Shown one piece after another: positions 1 to 7,009 of a stretch of DNA of 7,751 nt. The number at the start of each line of letters is the position of its first letter. Position 1 is the stretch's first letter. Source of the DNA: Microcaldota archaeon (GTDB lineage Archaea > Micrarchaeota > Micrarchaeia > Anstonellales > Anstonellaceae). Location: the NCBI GenBank assembly GCA_023248455.1, contig JAHFEN010000028.1, positions 1-7,751 on the forward strand, read 5' to 3'. The notes beneath the pieces were generated by a model. The model was given only the letters and a program-made list of their open reading frames with translations, was not told where the DNA came from and did not search any database. A program made the position numbers and the translations under genes.

Positions 1-2
1 GT

Positions 3-1184
3 GTAACTTCGGAGAAGCAGGATTACGCCAACAAGCCGCTAATTGAAAACCTGGCAGGGCTAGGCAATTACACCGTTGCCAAGGATGCGAGCATGACTTT
101 CGCAGGAGTTGGATCTTCTTGCTTCGATCTTATGGAAAAAATGAATTTCAGCCGAAAAGCCAAATACTGCATTGCCCAGGACGGCATGCCGCTTTACGCG
201 ATTGGCAATGTCCTTGGGCTTGGAAAAGGGGCATTTGACGGCATGATTAGGGCATCCGAATACCGCCAGGCAGCCTCTGACTCGGACTTCGAGCTGCCGA
301 AAACCGAAGGAGGATTTTTAGCAGACCCGTTCGCAAACCAAACGCCAAGAAACATTTCCGACAGGATAGGGGACGGGCAATTCAGGCTTTTGGACCAGTG
401 GGCCTACCCTCTCAAAATCTATGTGATAAGCTCTGGGCTGTCAGACTCAGTCCTTATCACCAAGGGCGAATTTCACATGCTGGCCGATGCAGGGAACTTC
501 GAAGCGACAGACTCCTTTCTTTCTGGCATGAACATAACGAGGATCAACGTGCTTGTCGCAACCCGGGACTACGCAGGAGCTGTCGGGGGGATAAGCAGGG
601 TGCTTGACAGATACAAGGTCGATGAATACTGGGACAACGGCGTGCCACCAGCCTCAACAGGGCTTGCAGATGCGCTTGCCAAAATCAAAGGCATGAACAT
701 CACCATAAAGCACCCGTCGCTTTCAGACCGGATGATTTTCTCGGGGCTGGAGTTTTCCGTCCTCAATCCGGCAAAACAAAGGCTCCTTGGCAACCCGGAC
801 ATAGATTCAGTTGTGATGAAGGTTTCAATGGGCAGATTCTGCGTGCTTCTCCTCAACCCCACTGTGCAGGAGAGGGAAAGCGCCCTTCTCTCGACCGGGG
901 AGGACCTGAGGTGCGAAGTTTTGACCTACTTCAAGCACGGCGAGGGCAGGCCCGAGGCCTCTGTGCTGATGAACAATGTCGCGCCCAAGGACGTGGTGAT
1001 TTCAGTCGGACCGAACAACTTGGGCCTGCCAATGGAAACCACCCTTACCAGGCTTGCCATTAGCGGCGCGCGGGTCTGGAGGACAGACGAGCGAGGCACG
1101 GTAAGGATCACGAATGACGGGTTCGCGCCCTACACCATTGAAAGCCGGAAGAGCCCGTCTTCGCCGTGGGTCGGCTACAGTTGA
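3..1184 (+). CDS. C-terminal part of a protein with a degenerate ComEC/Rec2-like metallo-beta-lactamase domain (5' partial)
   Basis: The frame is open from base 3 to a TGA at 1182-1184, so 393 residues are visible and the true start lies off the left edge; the ATG at 93 is probably internal. The first 130 or so residues match nothing I recognise. From about base 414 the protein follows the MBL domain of ComEC/Rec2: ISSGLSDS (426-449) sits where DVGQGDS is expected, then ADAGN for IDTGN, then TRDYAGAVGG (561-590) for THPHADHxGG. After that comes YFKHGEG for the KVxHHGS segment, ISVGPNNLGLP (999-1031) for ISVGxNNxYGHP, and RTDERGTVRIT for RTDxxGTIxIT. Fold-specific residues are kept, but the His/Asp metal ligands are replaced, so it is unlikely to be a metal-dependent hydrolase. 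ComEC MBL domains are thought to act outside the cell in DNA uptake. A regulatory or binding role here is inference. It runs convergently to the ATPase gene. Confidence 0.7.
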   Translation, partial: VTSEKQDYANKPLIENLAGLGNYTVAKDASMTFAGVGSSCFDLMEKMNFSRKAKYCIAQDGMPLYAIGNVLGLGKGAFDGMIRASEYRQAASDSDFELPKTEGGFLADPFANQTPRNISDRIGDGQFRLLDQWAYPLKIYVISSGLSDSVLITKGEFHMLADAGNFEATDSFLSGMNITRINVLVATRDYAGAVGGISRVLDRYKVDEYWDNGVPPASTGLADALAKIKGMNITIKHPSLSDRMIFSGLEFSVLNPAKQRLLGNPDIDSVVMKVSMGRFCVLLLNPTVQERESALLSTGEDLRCEVLTYFKHGEGRPEASVLMNNVAPKDVVISVGPNNLGLPMETTLTRLAISGARVWRTDERGTVRITNDGFAPYTIESRKSPSSPWVGYS

Positions 1185-1225
1185 ATCGTTATCTGAGGGA
1201 AGGCAGCTTTGAGTTGTCAGCCTTG

Positions 1226-1450
1226 ATGCCTGCCCTCGTTGCCATGAAATTCACTTCCACTTCCCTTAACGACAAGGGGTATCAGGTAAAGGAGGTGGAT
1301 GTTGGTCCTGCTAGGTATGTCAGGGCGATAGAGATGGACACTGAACTTGTTTACGGCAACAAAACTATAGACGGGAGTGGTATTTTGGGCAAGCCTTTCT
1401 CGCTCTTGCCACAGTCGCAGCAGAAGTGGGCAGCACTCCCACTATTTTTT
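1226..1450 (+). pseudogene. Possible decayed coding remnant in the convergent gap
   Basis: The gap between the two convergent genes (1185-1476, 292 bases) has one protein-like stretch in frame 2. It can be read from ATG 1226 or ATG 1244 and includes the peptide KEVDVGPARYVRAIEMDTEL. No ribosome binding site lies at a useful distance from either ATG. The frame has no stop until 1601-1603, so it would run about 125 bases antisense into the conserved C-terminus of the ATPase gene, where its translation is not protein-like. The frame is open from 1142 and overlaps the end of the upstream gene, so it could be a former C-terminal extension separated by a frameshift. I do not recognise the peptide. 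It may equally be a chance open frame. Confidence 0.2.
1373..1450 (+). terminator. Inverted repeat plus T-run: candidate transcription terminator or structured RNA 3' end
   Basis: GGGAGTG (1373-1379) and CACTCCC (1434-1440) form a perfect 7-bp inverted repeat. A second 6-bp repeat lies inside it (GGCAAG 1388-1393, CTTGCC 1405-1410). Four bases after the outer arm comes a run of six T (1445-1450). Archaeal termination mainly needs a T-rich stretch, so this could end transcripts of the plus-strand gene, although it lies about 260 bases after that gene's stop. The 54-base loop is long for a simple terminator. An unrecognised structured RNA ending here is an alternative. Confidence 0.25.
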
Positions 1451-1473
1451 ACTTTCCAACCCCTGCGCCTGCT

Positions 1474-1493
1474 TGCTCAGGGGCCGCTGAGCA
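1474..1493. repeat. Hairpin overlapping the stop codon of the ATPase gene
   Basis: TGCTCAG (1474-1480) and CTGAGCA (1487-1493) are perfect 7-bp arms around a 6-base GC-rich loop. The ATPase stop codon (TGA on the minus strand, 1477-1479) lies inside one arm. An overlapping alternative pairing is CCTGCT (1468-1473) with AGCAGG (1490-1495). The minus strand beyond it is A-rich, not T-rich, so this is not a classical terminator for the ATPase. It may stabilise the 3' end or limit convergent transcription. Confidence 0.3.
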
Positions 1494-2712
1494 GGAATAT
1501 GTCGAGCGGCACGTATCTTATCTTCCTGCCATCCACTGTTTTTTCATCGAAAAGGTCGCGCGTAACCACCATACCGGTGTTTTTCCTGCATTGCTTCATG
1601 TAGTAGAGAAGGTTGCTTATGTCGGAGCTTACAATGGCCGACTGGTACTTCACTTCTATGGGCACACGGGCGATGAAATCCACCTCGCGCTTCTGCGCGT
1701 CCCGGTAGAAATATGTTTTTCCGCAGCTCAGCTTGTCATAAACGGCTGTTTCGGCAGCCTGCCCTGCAGAGGGATTTTCCGCAAGCGAGTTGTAGATGGA
1801 GGCGGTCTTGACAAATATTTTTTTCTGCTTTTTGAGGGCTTTTTGGAATGAGCCTGCCGGGTAGACCACGTCTGCAAGGTATGCCCTGTTGAGGTAGAGC
1901 AGGTAATCCGAAACGGCATGGCGACTCATCTGCAGCGCTTCGGCGCAGTTCACCTCGGTGAAAAGCCTGCCGGAATTGGTTGCGCACAGCCTGAGAAGGT
2001 CATAGAGCTTTGATGGGTGCTCAATCCGGAATGTCGATGGAATGTCGTCGAAGACTATTTTTTCCACTGTGCTTGCGCGGATGTACTGGGCTGCCGTTTT
2101 TTCATCCATCCACAAAGTTTCGGGAAATGAGCCTTTTATGAGAAAATCGGACAATTCCTCTTCAAAGCGCCTTCTTGCCTTGAAAATCCCGCCTGGCTCA
2201 ATCGCCTGCGGCCCCTTCCCGGCAAGCTCCAGATATTCGTCAAACTGCAATGGCTGCAGATAATGCTCAAGCATCCGCCCGCTCAGGCTTTCCACGCCTT
2301 TTTTTACCATGAGCGACGAGGAGCCGCTGACGATGAACTTAGCAATTTTCAAATCATGGTACCTTTTCAGTATCCCTGCCCAATCCTCCACCCGGAAAAT
2401 CTCATCAAGCGCTATGGTCGGTTTCTCCCCCTCCTCAAGGAATACATCGATCACCCGCCGAAGCGTCTCTGGGTTTGCGTGCTTTTTCTCGTCAAATGAG
2501 AAATAGAATGCGCCCTTGGTTTCCGAAAGCAGCTGCTTTATGAGGGTGGTCTTGCCAACCCGCCTCAGCCCTGTGATGGACACTATGGGACCTGTTTGCG
2601 CGGCTTTTTTTATGGCTGCAAATGCTTTCCGCCTGTAGCGCGGAAGCTCCTCCCTGTCCCCCAAGTTCATGGGCGAAAACGAAAGTATCTCCCTTTTTGT
2701 TGGAACCGCCAT
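1477..2712 (-). CDS. AAA_14/DUF4143-family P-loop ATPase
   Basis: This is a predicted cytoplasmic ATPase of 411 residues from ATG 2712, of the widespread archaeal/bacterial type with an AAA_14 domain followed by DUF4143. Walker A is GLRRVGKT (residues 48-55), Walker B is TIALDEI (about 99-105, catalytic D103-E104), and a sensor-like VSGSSS lies near 128-133. The family motif LQPLQFDEYLE follows (about 152-162), and a helical, winged-helix-like middle occupies roughly 220-290. The C-terminus has a PD-(D/E)xK-like pattern: E321, then REVDFIA with D345, then PIEVKYQ with E353 and K355. The family's role is unsettled; defence, toxin-antitoxin-like and mobile-element links have been suggested. A GTG at 2730 would add six residues. 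I prefer ATG 2712 because a TATA-like box lies about 26 bases upstream, which suggests a leaderless mRNA. The gene lies 96 bases downstream of smc on the same strand but appears to have its own promoter. Confidence 0.87.
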   Translation of the reverse strand: MAVPTKREILSFSPMNLGDREELPRYRRKAFAAIKKAAQTGPIVSITGLRRVGKTTLIKQLLSETKGAFYFSFDEKKHANPETLRRVIDVFLEEGEKPTIALDEIFRVEDWAGILKRYHDLKIAKFIVSGSSSLMVKKGVESLSGRMLEHYLQPLQFDEYLELAGKGPQAIEPGGIFKARRRFEEELSDFLIKGSFPETLWMDEKTAAQYIRASTVEKIVFDDIPSTFRIEHPSKLYDLLRLCATNSGRLFTEVNCAEALQMSRHAVSDYLLYLNRAYLADVVYPAGSFQKALKKQKKIFVKTASIYNSLAENPSAGQAAETAVYDKLSCGKTYFYRDAQKREVDFIARVPIEVKYQSAIVSSDISNLLYYMKQCRKNTGMVVTRDLFDEKTVDGRKIRYVPLDIFLLSGP

Positions 2713-2734
2713 GTGCACTATTAAGAGCACAAAA

Positions 2735-2742
2735 CTTAAAAA
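2735..2742 (-). promoter_or_regulatory. TATA-like box for the ATPase gene (leaderless start)
   Basis: The minus strand reads TTTTTAAG here. The box is centred about 26-27 bases before the A of ATG 2712, which is the usual archaeal TATA-to-start distance. There is no Shine-Dalgarno sequence before that ATG, so a leaderless transcript is the simplest reading. An upstream alternative is GATATAAA (2769-2776), which would place the start site near 2746. Confidence 0.4.
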
Positions 2743-2762
2743 TATGCCCCTAAGAGGGCATA
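2743..2762. promoter_or_regulatory. Candidate operator: perfect 7-bp inverted repeat at the ATPase promoter
   Basis: TATGCCC (2743-2749) and GGGCATA (2756-2762) are exact inverted arms with a 6-base spacer. The repeat lies immediately upstream of the proposed TATA box, over the BRE position, and downstream of the alternative TATA box. That is a typical place for a dimeric archaeal regulator to bind. It could also fold in RNA read through from smc. No regulator gene lies next to it, so the binding protein is unknown. Confidence 0.35.
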
Positions 2763-2808
2763 CATAGGTTTATATCAAATGACCAAGTAGCCTACGCCAG
2801 TTTCAGAA

Positions 2809-5800
2809 TCAGGCTTTCTTTACGTTTGCAATGCGTGCTATTGAGGTCAGCTGCACCCCGACTATTTTTGAGCCGTCCTCTGTTCGTGTGACCCCCAGCG
2901 CGACGTCAGCGCTTGAGAGCACGGTGTCGTTGTGCGTGACCACTATGAACTGAGTGCTCACCGAGAGCTGCTTGAGGAGGTCGGAGAATTTCCTGGAGTT
3001 CTCCTTGTCAAGCGCAGCGTCTGCCTCGTCCAGTATGTAGAAGGGCGCTGCCTTGTACATCTGTATTGCGAATATGAATATGAGCGCAAGAAGCGACTTT
3101 TCCCCTCCTGACATGGAGTCAAGGTACTTGTCGTGCGAGTTGTCGCGCACTTTAACAAGGAGGCCTGACTCAAACGGGCTGGAGGGCTGCTCAAGAAGCA
3201 GCGTGCCCTCTCCTGTGAAAACATAGCCGAATAGGCGCTTGAAATTGTCGTTCACAGCTGTGAAAGCCGAGATGAAAATCGCTCGCTTCTTGCCGTCTAT
3301 CTCGCCCATCATGGAAATGACAGCCTTCTTTTCCGTGTCAAGGGAAGTGACGCGAGATTTTATTTCCTCTATGTCGCGCTTTTTCTCCCCGTATATTTCC
3401 GGCGCGCGCAGGTTCACCGCCCCAAGGCCCTCCATTATGGCCCTGCTCTTGCCGGAAAGCTCCTCAAGCTCCTGTTTGGTGGCGTCAATGTTGGCAACCC
3501 CTGCGTATTGCTCCAGGGCAGCCTTGAGGTCGGCCAGGCGCTGCTCGGTTACCTGCCGCTTGGTTTCAAGCTCCATTATTTCCCTGGATTTCTTCTCCTC
3601 CTCGGCCCTTACCTTTCCTATCTGGACCCCGATTTCCTTAATTTGCGTGTCGAGCTCGCCAAGCCTGGACATGAGTTTCTTGGAGGCGCTGCTCATCTCT
3701 GCGAGCTTCTTTTCCTTCTCCTCGCGCGCCTTGTTGCTTGTTTCAATTCCGCTTTCGAGGTCGGTTATCTCCTTCCTGCACTGAGAGAGCAGTACAGATG
3801 CCTCCTTTCTCTTTGCCTCGCGCCCGGATTGCTCTGACACCATGCGCTCAAGCTCGGCCTTCTTTGCTCCAAGCTGTGCCTCAAGCGAGGAGCGGGCGGC
3901 GTGCAGGTCCCGCTGCCGCTTTTGCGACTCGGCATCTGCGGCTTTCAGCTTCTCCGCCTCAGCAGACTGCCTTGCCTTGAGGGATTCGTAAGAGGCAAAT
4001 GATTCCGAAAGCTCCTTCCCGAGTGACTGGTGATCGGATTTTGATTTTGAAATATCCTTCTGAAGCGCTGCCAGCGCAGCCTCGACTTCCCTGATTGCTT
4101 CAAGCGTCTTCCTGCTTGCGGCCATTTTTTCGCGGGCAGACTCCATCTCTATCTCGATGCCTTTCAGCTTCACTTCAGCAGCAGCCTTTTCCTTCCTCTT
4201 CGCAGCCATCTCGTCGCGGATGGAGTACAATGAGGAGAACAGGGCATCGCGCTCCTTTTTCACAGAATCTGCCTCGCCTTCCACTTTCTCAAGGGCAGAG
4301 CGGGAGAGAAGCGACCCTTTTTGGGCGCCTCCTGTGATTATGCCTGACTTTTCCAGAAGTTCGCCTTCAAGCGTCACCATCCTTGCCTTCCCTATGCCCG
4401 CTTTCTTTGCGCTTTGCACACTCTCATAAAGGAGCGTGTCAGAGAACACGTATGCCATAGCCTCGCGGTATGCTGCGTCAAAGTCAATGAAATCAATCAG
4501 GGCCCCCAGGCAGCCTGCGCCTTTTTCAGAGGGCGCCTTCTCCTGAGCCTTCACAGTGTCAATGGGAAGGAAGGTGCACCTGCCGCTTTTCTGCTCCTTG
4601 AGCTTTTCGATGACCGCTATTGCCGTGTCCATCCTGTCCACCACAACGTAATTCAGCCGCTGGCCAGCAGCAGCCTCGACCGCAGTGCTGTGCTTGGGGT
4701 CGCAGCTCATGAGCGAGGAGACTGTGCCGTAAATCCCTTTTACGCTGCCACCTGACCGAAGCTCGTCCACCACGCGAAGGGCCATGCTGGTTGCGGAAGG
4801 CGAAAGTGTGGCCCGAAGGTTGGCCGCCTTGTCCTTGAGCGAGAACAGCCTTTTTTCAAGGTCGGGTATGGCCCTGTTGATTTCACGCTCGCGGCTGAAA
4901 AGCTCTTCAAGCGCGGACTCGTATGCTAGGGCTTCCTTTCTCAGTATGGACGCCTCCCCTGAGAGCTTGTCCTCTTTTGCCTCGCCCAGGGTGGATGCGA
5001 GCCTTTCCTTCTCGGTGCGCCTGATGTCAAGCATTTTTTCGGCGTTGTGAAGCGCAGCCTCGGAAGCCGCCTTGCGCTCCTTTAATGAAACGATTTTTTC
5101 AGAAGCGGTTTCAAGATTTTTCGCAAACTCGTCTGCCTGCGGGCCGGTGGCACCACTTTTCTCAAGCTCGGAAATCTGCTTTGACATTGCTGAAATGCTC
5201 TCCGAGAGCCCATGGAGCTCGCCGGACATCTCCCTGTGGGATTTTTTGAAGCGCTCGACTTCGGACTGCAGCGCCTTTTCCTCGGATTCCAGCCTGGCGA
5301 AGTCCTTTTTCCTGCCGTTCAGGGTTGCATTGTCCGCGCCGAGCCTTACCTTAAGAGCCTCTATTTCAGCAAGCTGGTCCTCGCGGCTTTCGGAGGAGCC
5401 GATTTTTGCCACGATCTGCGCCCGCTGCCCCTCAAGCTCGGCAAGCCTGGAATTAAGCACCCCGGATTGCCTTGCGAATTCCTCCTTTGCGCTGTTGAGA
5501 TCTGCCTGCTTGTGAATGGTGTCAGCGTGGGTCTTCCCGAGCCTGGCATATTCGGAGTTTGCCATAGATGCCATGGCCCGCTTGTAGTTCTCCTGCGCGT
5601 CCAGATAGGCAAGCGCATTGTCTTTTTCCTTCTCAAGGTCATTCAGGAGCGTCTGCCGCTCCCCTAGGACAATCGAGGCTTCGATGATTTTCTGCTCAAC
5701 CTTGGCAAGCTCGCGCATAGCCTCGTCCTTTTTCTCGTCGAACTCGGAAATGCCCGCCACGCCGTCGATTATCTGCCTGCGCTCCTTTGCGCTCATCTCC

Positions 5801-6240
5801 ACTATTCTCTGCACCTGGCCTTGCGCTATTATGTTATGGCTGCCAGCCTCAAGGCCGTACTGGCGAAGCTCCTCCATGACAAGCGTGCGCGTGGAGCGCT
5901 TGCCGTTTATCCTGTAGAGCGTCTTGCCCTCTGCGTTGATGGCTCGCTTTATTTCGTACGGGTGCTCGCCCTCGATGAAAAGGGTCACTTCGGCGTACTT
6001 GCAGGAGGTGTTGATGAGCTCGGAGACGCGCTTTGCGCGGAGCGCCTTGAGCGAGGCCTCCCCGAGCGCGAAGCGTATGCCGTCAGTGACATTGCTCTTG
6101 CCCGATCCGTTCGGCCCGGCAAGGCACACGTAGCCATTCGGAAAAGAAGCCTCTGCACGGCGGAAAGACTTGAACCCTCGGAATTTCAAGCCCTTGATGT
6201 AAACCATGTGGATTTTGCTCCGATAAGATTCATCAGCCAT
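2809..6240 (-). CDS. smc: Chromosome segregation/condensation ATPase SMC
   Basis: SMC forms a V-shaped homodimer that uses ATP to organise and segregate the chromosome, usually with the kleisin ScpA. All expected parts are present in 1143 residues. The N-terminal head has GFKSF (22-26), Walker A GPNGSGKS (42-49), and the Q-loop NIIAQGQV with Q140. The first coiled coil covers about 165-490. The hinge (about 500-640) includes GIYGTV, GRCTFLP and SGIITGGAQ. The second coiled coil covers about 645-930. The C-terminal head has GLGAVNLRAPE, the ABC signature SMSGGEKSLLAL (1042-1053), Walker B FYILDEADAALD (1067-1078) with catalytic E1072, and H-loop THN (1102-1104). ATG 6240 has GAGGG just upstream. 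ATG 6207 has GGAG 10 bases upstream and would start the protein with MVYIKGLKFRGFKSF, closer to the usual SMC N-terminus, so it is a real alternative (1132 residues). Length and motifs indicate an intact protein. Confidence 0.97.
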   Translation of the reverse strand: MADESYRSKIHMVYIKGLKFRGFKSFRRAEASFPNGYVCLAGPNGSGKSNVTDGIRFALGEASLKALRAKRVSELINTSCKYAEVTLFIEGEHPYEIKRAINAEGKTLYRINGKRSTRTLVMEELRQYGLEAGSHNIIAQGQVQRIVEMSAKERRQIIDGVAGISEFDEKKDEAMRELAKVEQKIIEASIVLGERQTLLNDLEKEKDNALAYLDAQENYKRAMASMANSEYARLGKTHADTIHKQADLNSAKEEFARQSGVLNSRLAELEGQRAQIVAKIGSSESREDQLAEIEALKVRLGADNATLNGRKKDFARLESEEKALQSEVERFKKSHREMSGELHGLSESISAMSKQISELEKSGATGPQADEFAKNLETASEKIVSLKERKAASEAALHNAEKMLDIRRTEKERLASTLGEAKEDKLSGEASILRKEALAYESALEELFSREREINRAIPDLEKRLFSLKDKAANLRATLSPSATSMALRVVDELRSGGSVKGIYGTVSSLMSCDPKHSTAVEAAAGQRLNYVVVDRMDTAIAVIEKLKEQKSGRCTFLPIDTVKAQEKAPSEKGAGCLGALIDFIDFDAAYREAMAYVFSDTLLYESVQSAKKAGIGKARMVTLEGELLEKSGIITGGAQKGSLLSRSALEKVEGEADSVKKERDALFSSLYSIRDEMAAKRKEKAAAEVKLKGIEIEMESAREKMAASRKTLEAIREVEAALAALQKDISKSKSDHQSLGKELSESFASYESLKARQSAEAEKLKAADAESQKRQRDLHAARSSLEAQLGAKKAELERMVSEQSGREAKRKEASVLLSQCRKEITDLESGIETSNKAREEKEKKLAEMSSASKKLMSRLGELDTQIKEIGVQIGKVRAEEEKKSREIMELETKRQVTEQRLADLKAALEQYAGVANIDATKQELEELSGKSRAIMEGLGAVNLRAPEIYGEKKRDIEEIKSRVTSLDTEKKAVISMMGEIDGKKRAIFISAFTAVNDNFKRLFGYVFTGEGTLLLEQPSSPFESGLLVKVRDNSHDKYLDSMSGGEKSLLALIFIFAIQMYKAAPFYILDEADAALDKENSRKFSDLLKQLSVSTQFIVVTHNDTVLSSADVALGVTRTEDGSKIVGVQLTSIARIANVKKA

Positions 6241-6316
6241 TTTCCCTCAGGAAAATATTGGTTGGTTCTACCTGGATATTCTAGCTTGGTCGCCTGCCGA
6301 AAATACGGATGCATGA

Positions 6317-6324
6317 TTTATAAG
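6317..6324 (-). promoter_or_regulatory. TATA-like box for smc
   Basis: The minus strand reads CTTATAAA, a good archaeal TATA match, about 20 bases after the stop codon of the class III gene and inside the 104-base gap before smc. It would give a start site near 6294 and a leader of about 54 bases to ATG 6240. A weaker AT-rich box, AATATTTTC (6251-6259), would start near 6228 and would favour ATG 6207 instead. The rest of the gap shows no gene. Confidence 0.45.
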
Positions 6325-6344
6325 AATTGGTGCTGGCTAGGAGG

Positions 6345-6968
6345 CTATTTTTTCTCCACCACCGTTGAAATCCTGCCGGACGTTGTGTAGTTCGACCTGC
6401 ACACGCCACCCTTGCAGTTTGAGAAGGTGAGCATGACATAGATCGTCTTGAAGTCGTGGACAGAAGGCAGGTAAGGGCCTGAGAAGTTCTGCGTGAAGTT
6501 CATGCTTTGCCCTGATGGGATTATGCCTGCTGGAACCGGAAGGCTGCCTGTGTAGGTGTTTCTCCCATGGCCGCCAAGGCTGGTGGCAGTGTAGTTCACG
6601 GCTGTTATGCTGATGGGAAAGCCCAGTCCGTTGGCAAGCGAGAACTGGAGCGTGGTAATAGGCTGGCTGGAAGAGGCATCGCTGTAAAGTATGAACGAAG
6701 GGCAGGGAAGGTCTGGCTGGAAAGTGCATTCCCTCGCAGCATAGCTGCTTGCCGAGAATGCGCCGGACGTGAGCAGGAGGGCGATCACGACAAAAAGGGC
6801 AAGCAGGGCCCAGCCATTGGTCACTAAATATTCCATGGCAGCCTGGCCGCGGACGGGCAGGGTGCCGGCAGTGGACGACAAACGCAAGGCGTTTGGCGCG
6901 AAGCTGGGCGCAGCACCGCAACGGCCGCAGCTCGACTCAACAGCAGCTTGGGCCTGATAATCAGCCAT
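6345..6968 (-). CDS. Class III signal-peptide (type IV pilin/archaellin-like) membrane protein
   Basis: This is a small single-pass surface protein of 207 residues. The sequence RG|QAAMEYL (residues 40-48) matches the class III prepilin motif: Gly at -1, Gln at +1, Glu at +5. It would be processed by a prepilin/preflagellin peptidase of the FlaK/PibD type. A hydrophobic helix follows (about 52-71, GWALLALFVVIALLL). The rest is a Ser/Thr/Asn-rich extracellular region with paired cysteines (C81 and C89 in ECTFQPDLPC, and a later NCKGGVC) and several NxS/T sites. Similar proteins are frequent in DPANN genomes and are inferred to be pilin-like or cell-surface components. The chosen ATG 6968 has AGGGA (6978-6982) nine bases upstream; ATG 6977 and ATG 7022 are alternatives, and the last overlaps the preceding gene. 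The 41-residue leader is much longer than usual and contains CGRC. The specific role is not known. Confidence 0.78.
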   Translation of the reverse strand: MADYQAQAAVESSCGRCGAAPSFAPNALRLSSTAGTLPVRGQAAMEYLVTNGWALLALFVVIALLLTSGAFSASSYAARECTFQPDLPCPSFILYSDASSSQPITTLQFSLANGLGFPISITAVNYTATSLGGHGRNTYTGSLPVPAGIIPSGQSMNFTQNFSGPYLPSVHDFKTIYVMLTFSNCKGGVCRSNYTTSGRISTVVEKK

Positions 6969-6977
6969 GTTGAGCAT

Positions 6978-6998
6978 TCCCTGCAATAGAATAAAATA
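6978..6998 (-). promoter_or_regulatory. Ribosome binding site and TATA-like box before the class III gene
   Basis: On the minus strand AGGGA (6978-6982) lies nine bases before ATG 6968 and supports that start. An AT-rich box TATTTTAT (6991-6998) is centred about 26 bases before the same ATG. The two readings differ: with the box as promoter the mRNA would be leaderless and the AGGGA would not be transcribed; with read-through from the upstream genes the AGGGA would be used. Confidence 0.35.
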
Positions 6999-7009
6999 CT
7001 TATTCGCTT

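Noticed and set aside
1299..1331. GGAGGTGG followed at once by ATG in the convergent gap, a possible small ORF
   Set aside because: The SD-like sequence abuts the ATG with no spacing and the frame stops after 10 codons, so it is probably chance.
1426..2506. Plus-strand open frames opposite the ATPase gene
   Set aside because: The minus-strand frame carries Walker A, Walker B and the DUF4143 C-terminus; the opposite frames have no recognisable features.
1043..3130. Possible CRISPR array, tRNA, insertion sequence or phage module anywhere in the window
   Set aside because: No regularly spaced direct repeats, no tRNA-like arms, no transposase motifs and no terminal repeats were seen on either strand.
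6281..6340. CTAGC/GCTAG inverted repeat in the gap before smc
   Set aside because: The arms are only 5 bp and 50 bases apart, so they are expected by chance in AT-rich intergenic DNA.
3239..6390. Many plus-strand open frames opposite smc, some of 150-190 codons
   Set aside because: They are antisense to a fully conserved SMC reading frame; their translations are Ser/Leu/Ala-rich and motif-free. They arise from the codon bias of a coiled-coil gene.
6713..6751. Two cysteines in ECTFQPDLPC considered as a metal site in the class III protein
   Set aside because: The spacing and the extracellular location fit a disulfide-forming pair, common in these surface proteins, better than a zinc knuckle.
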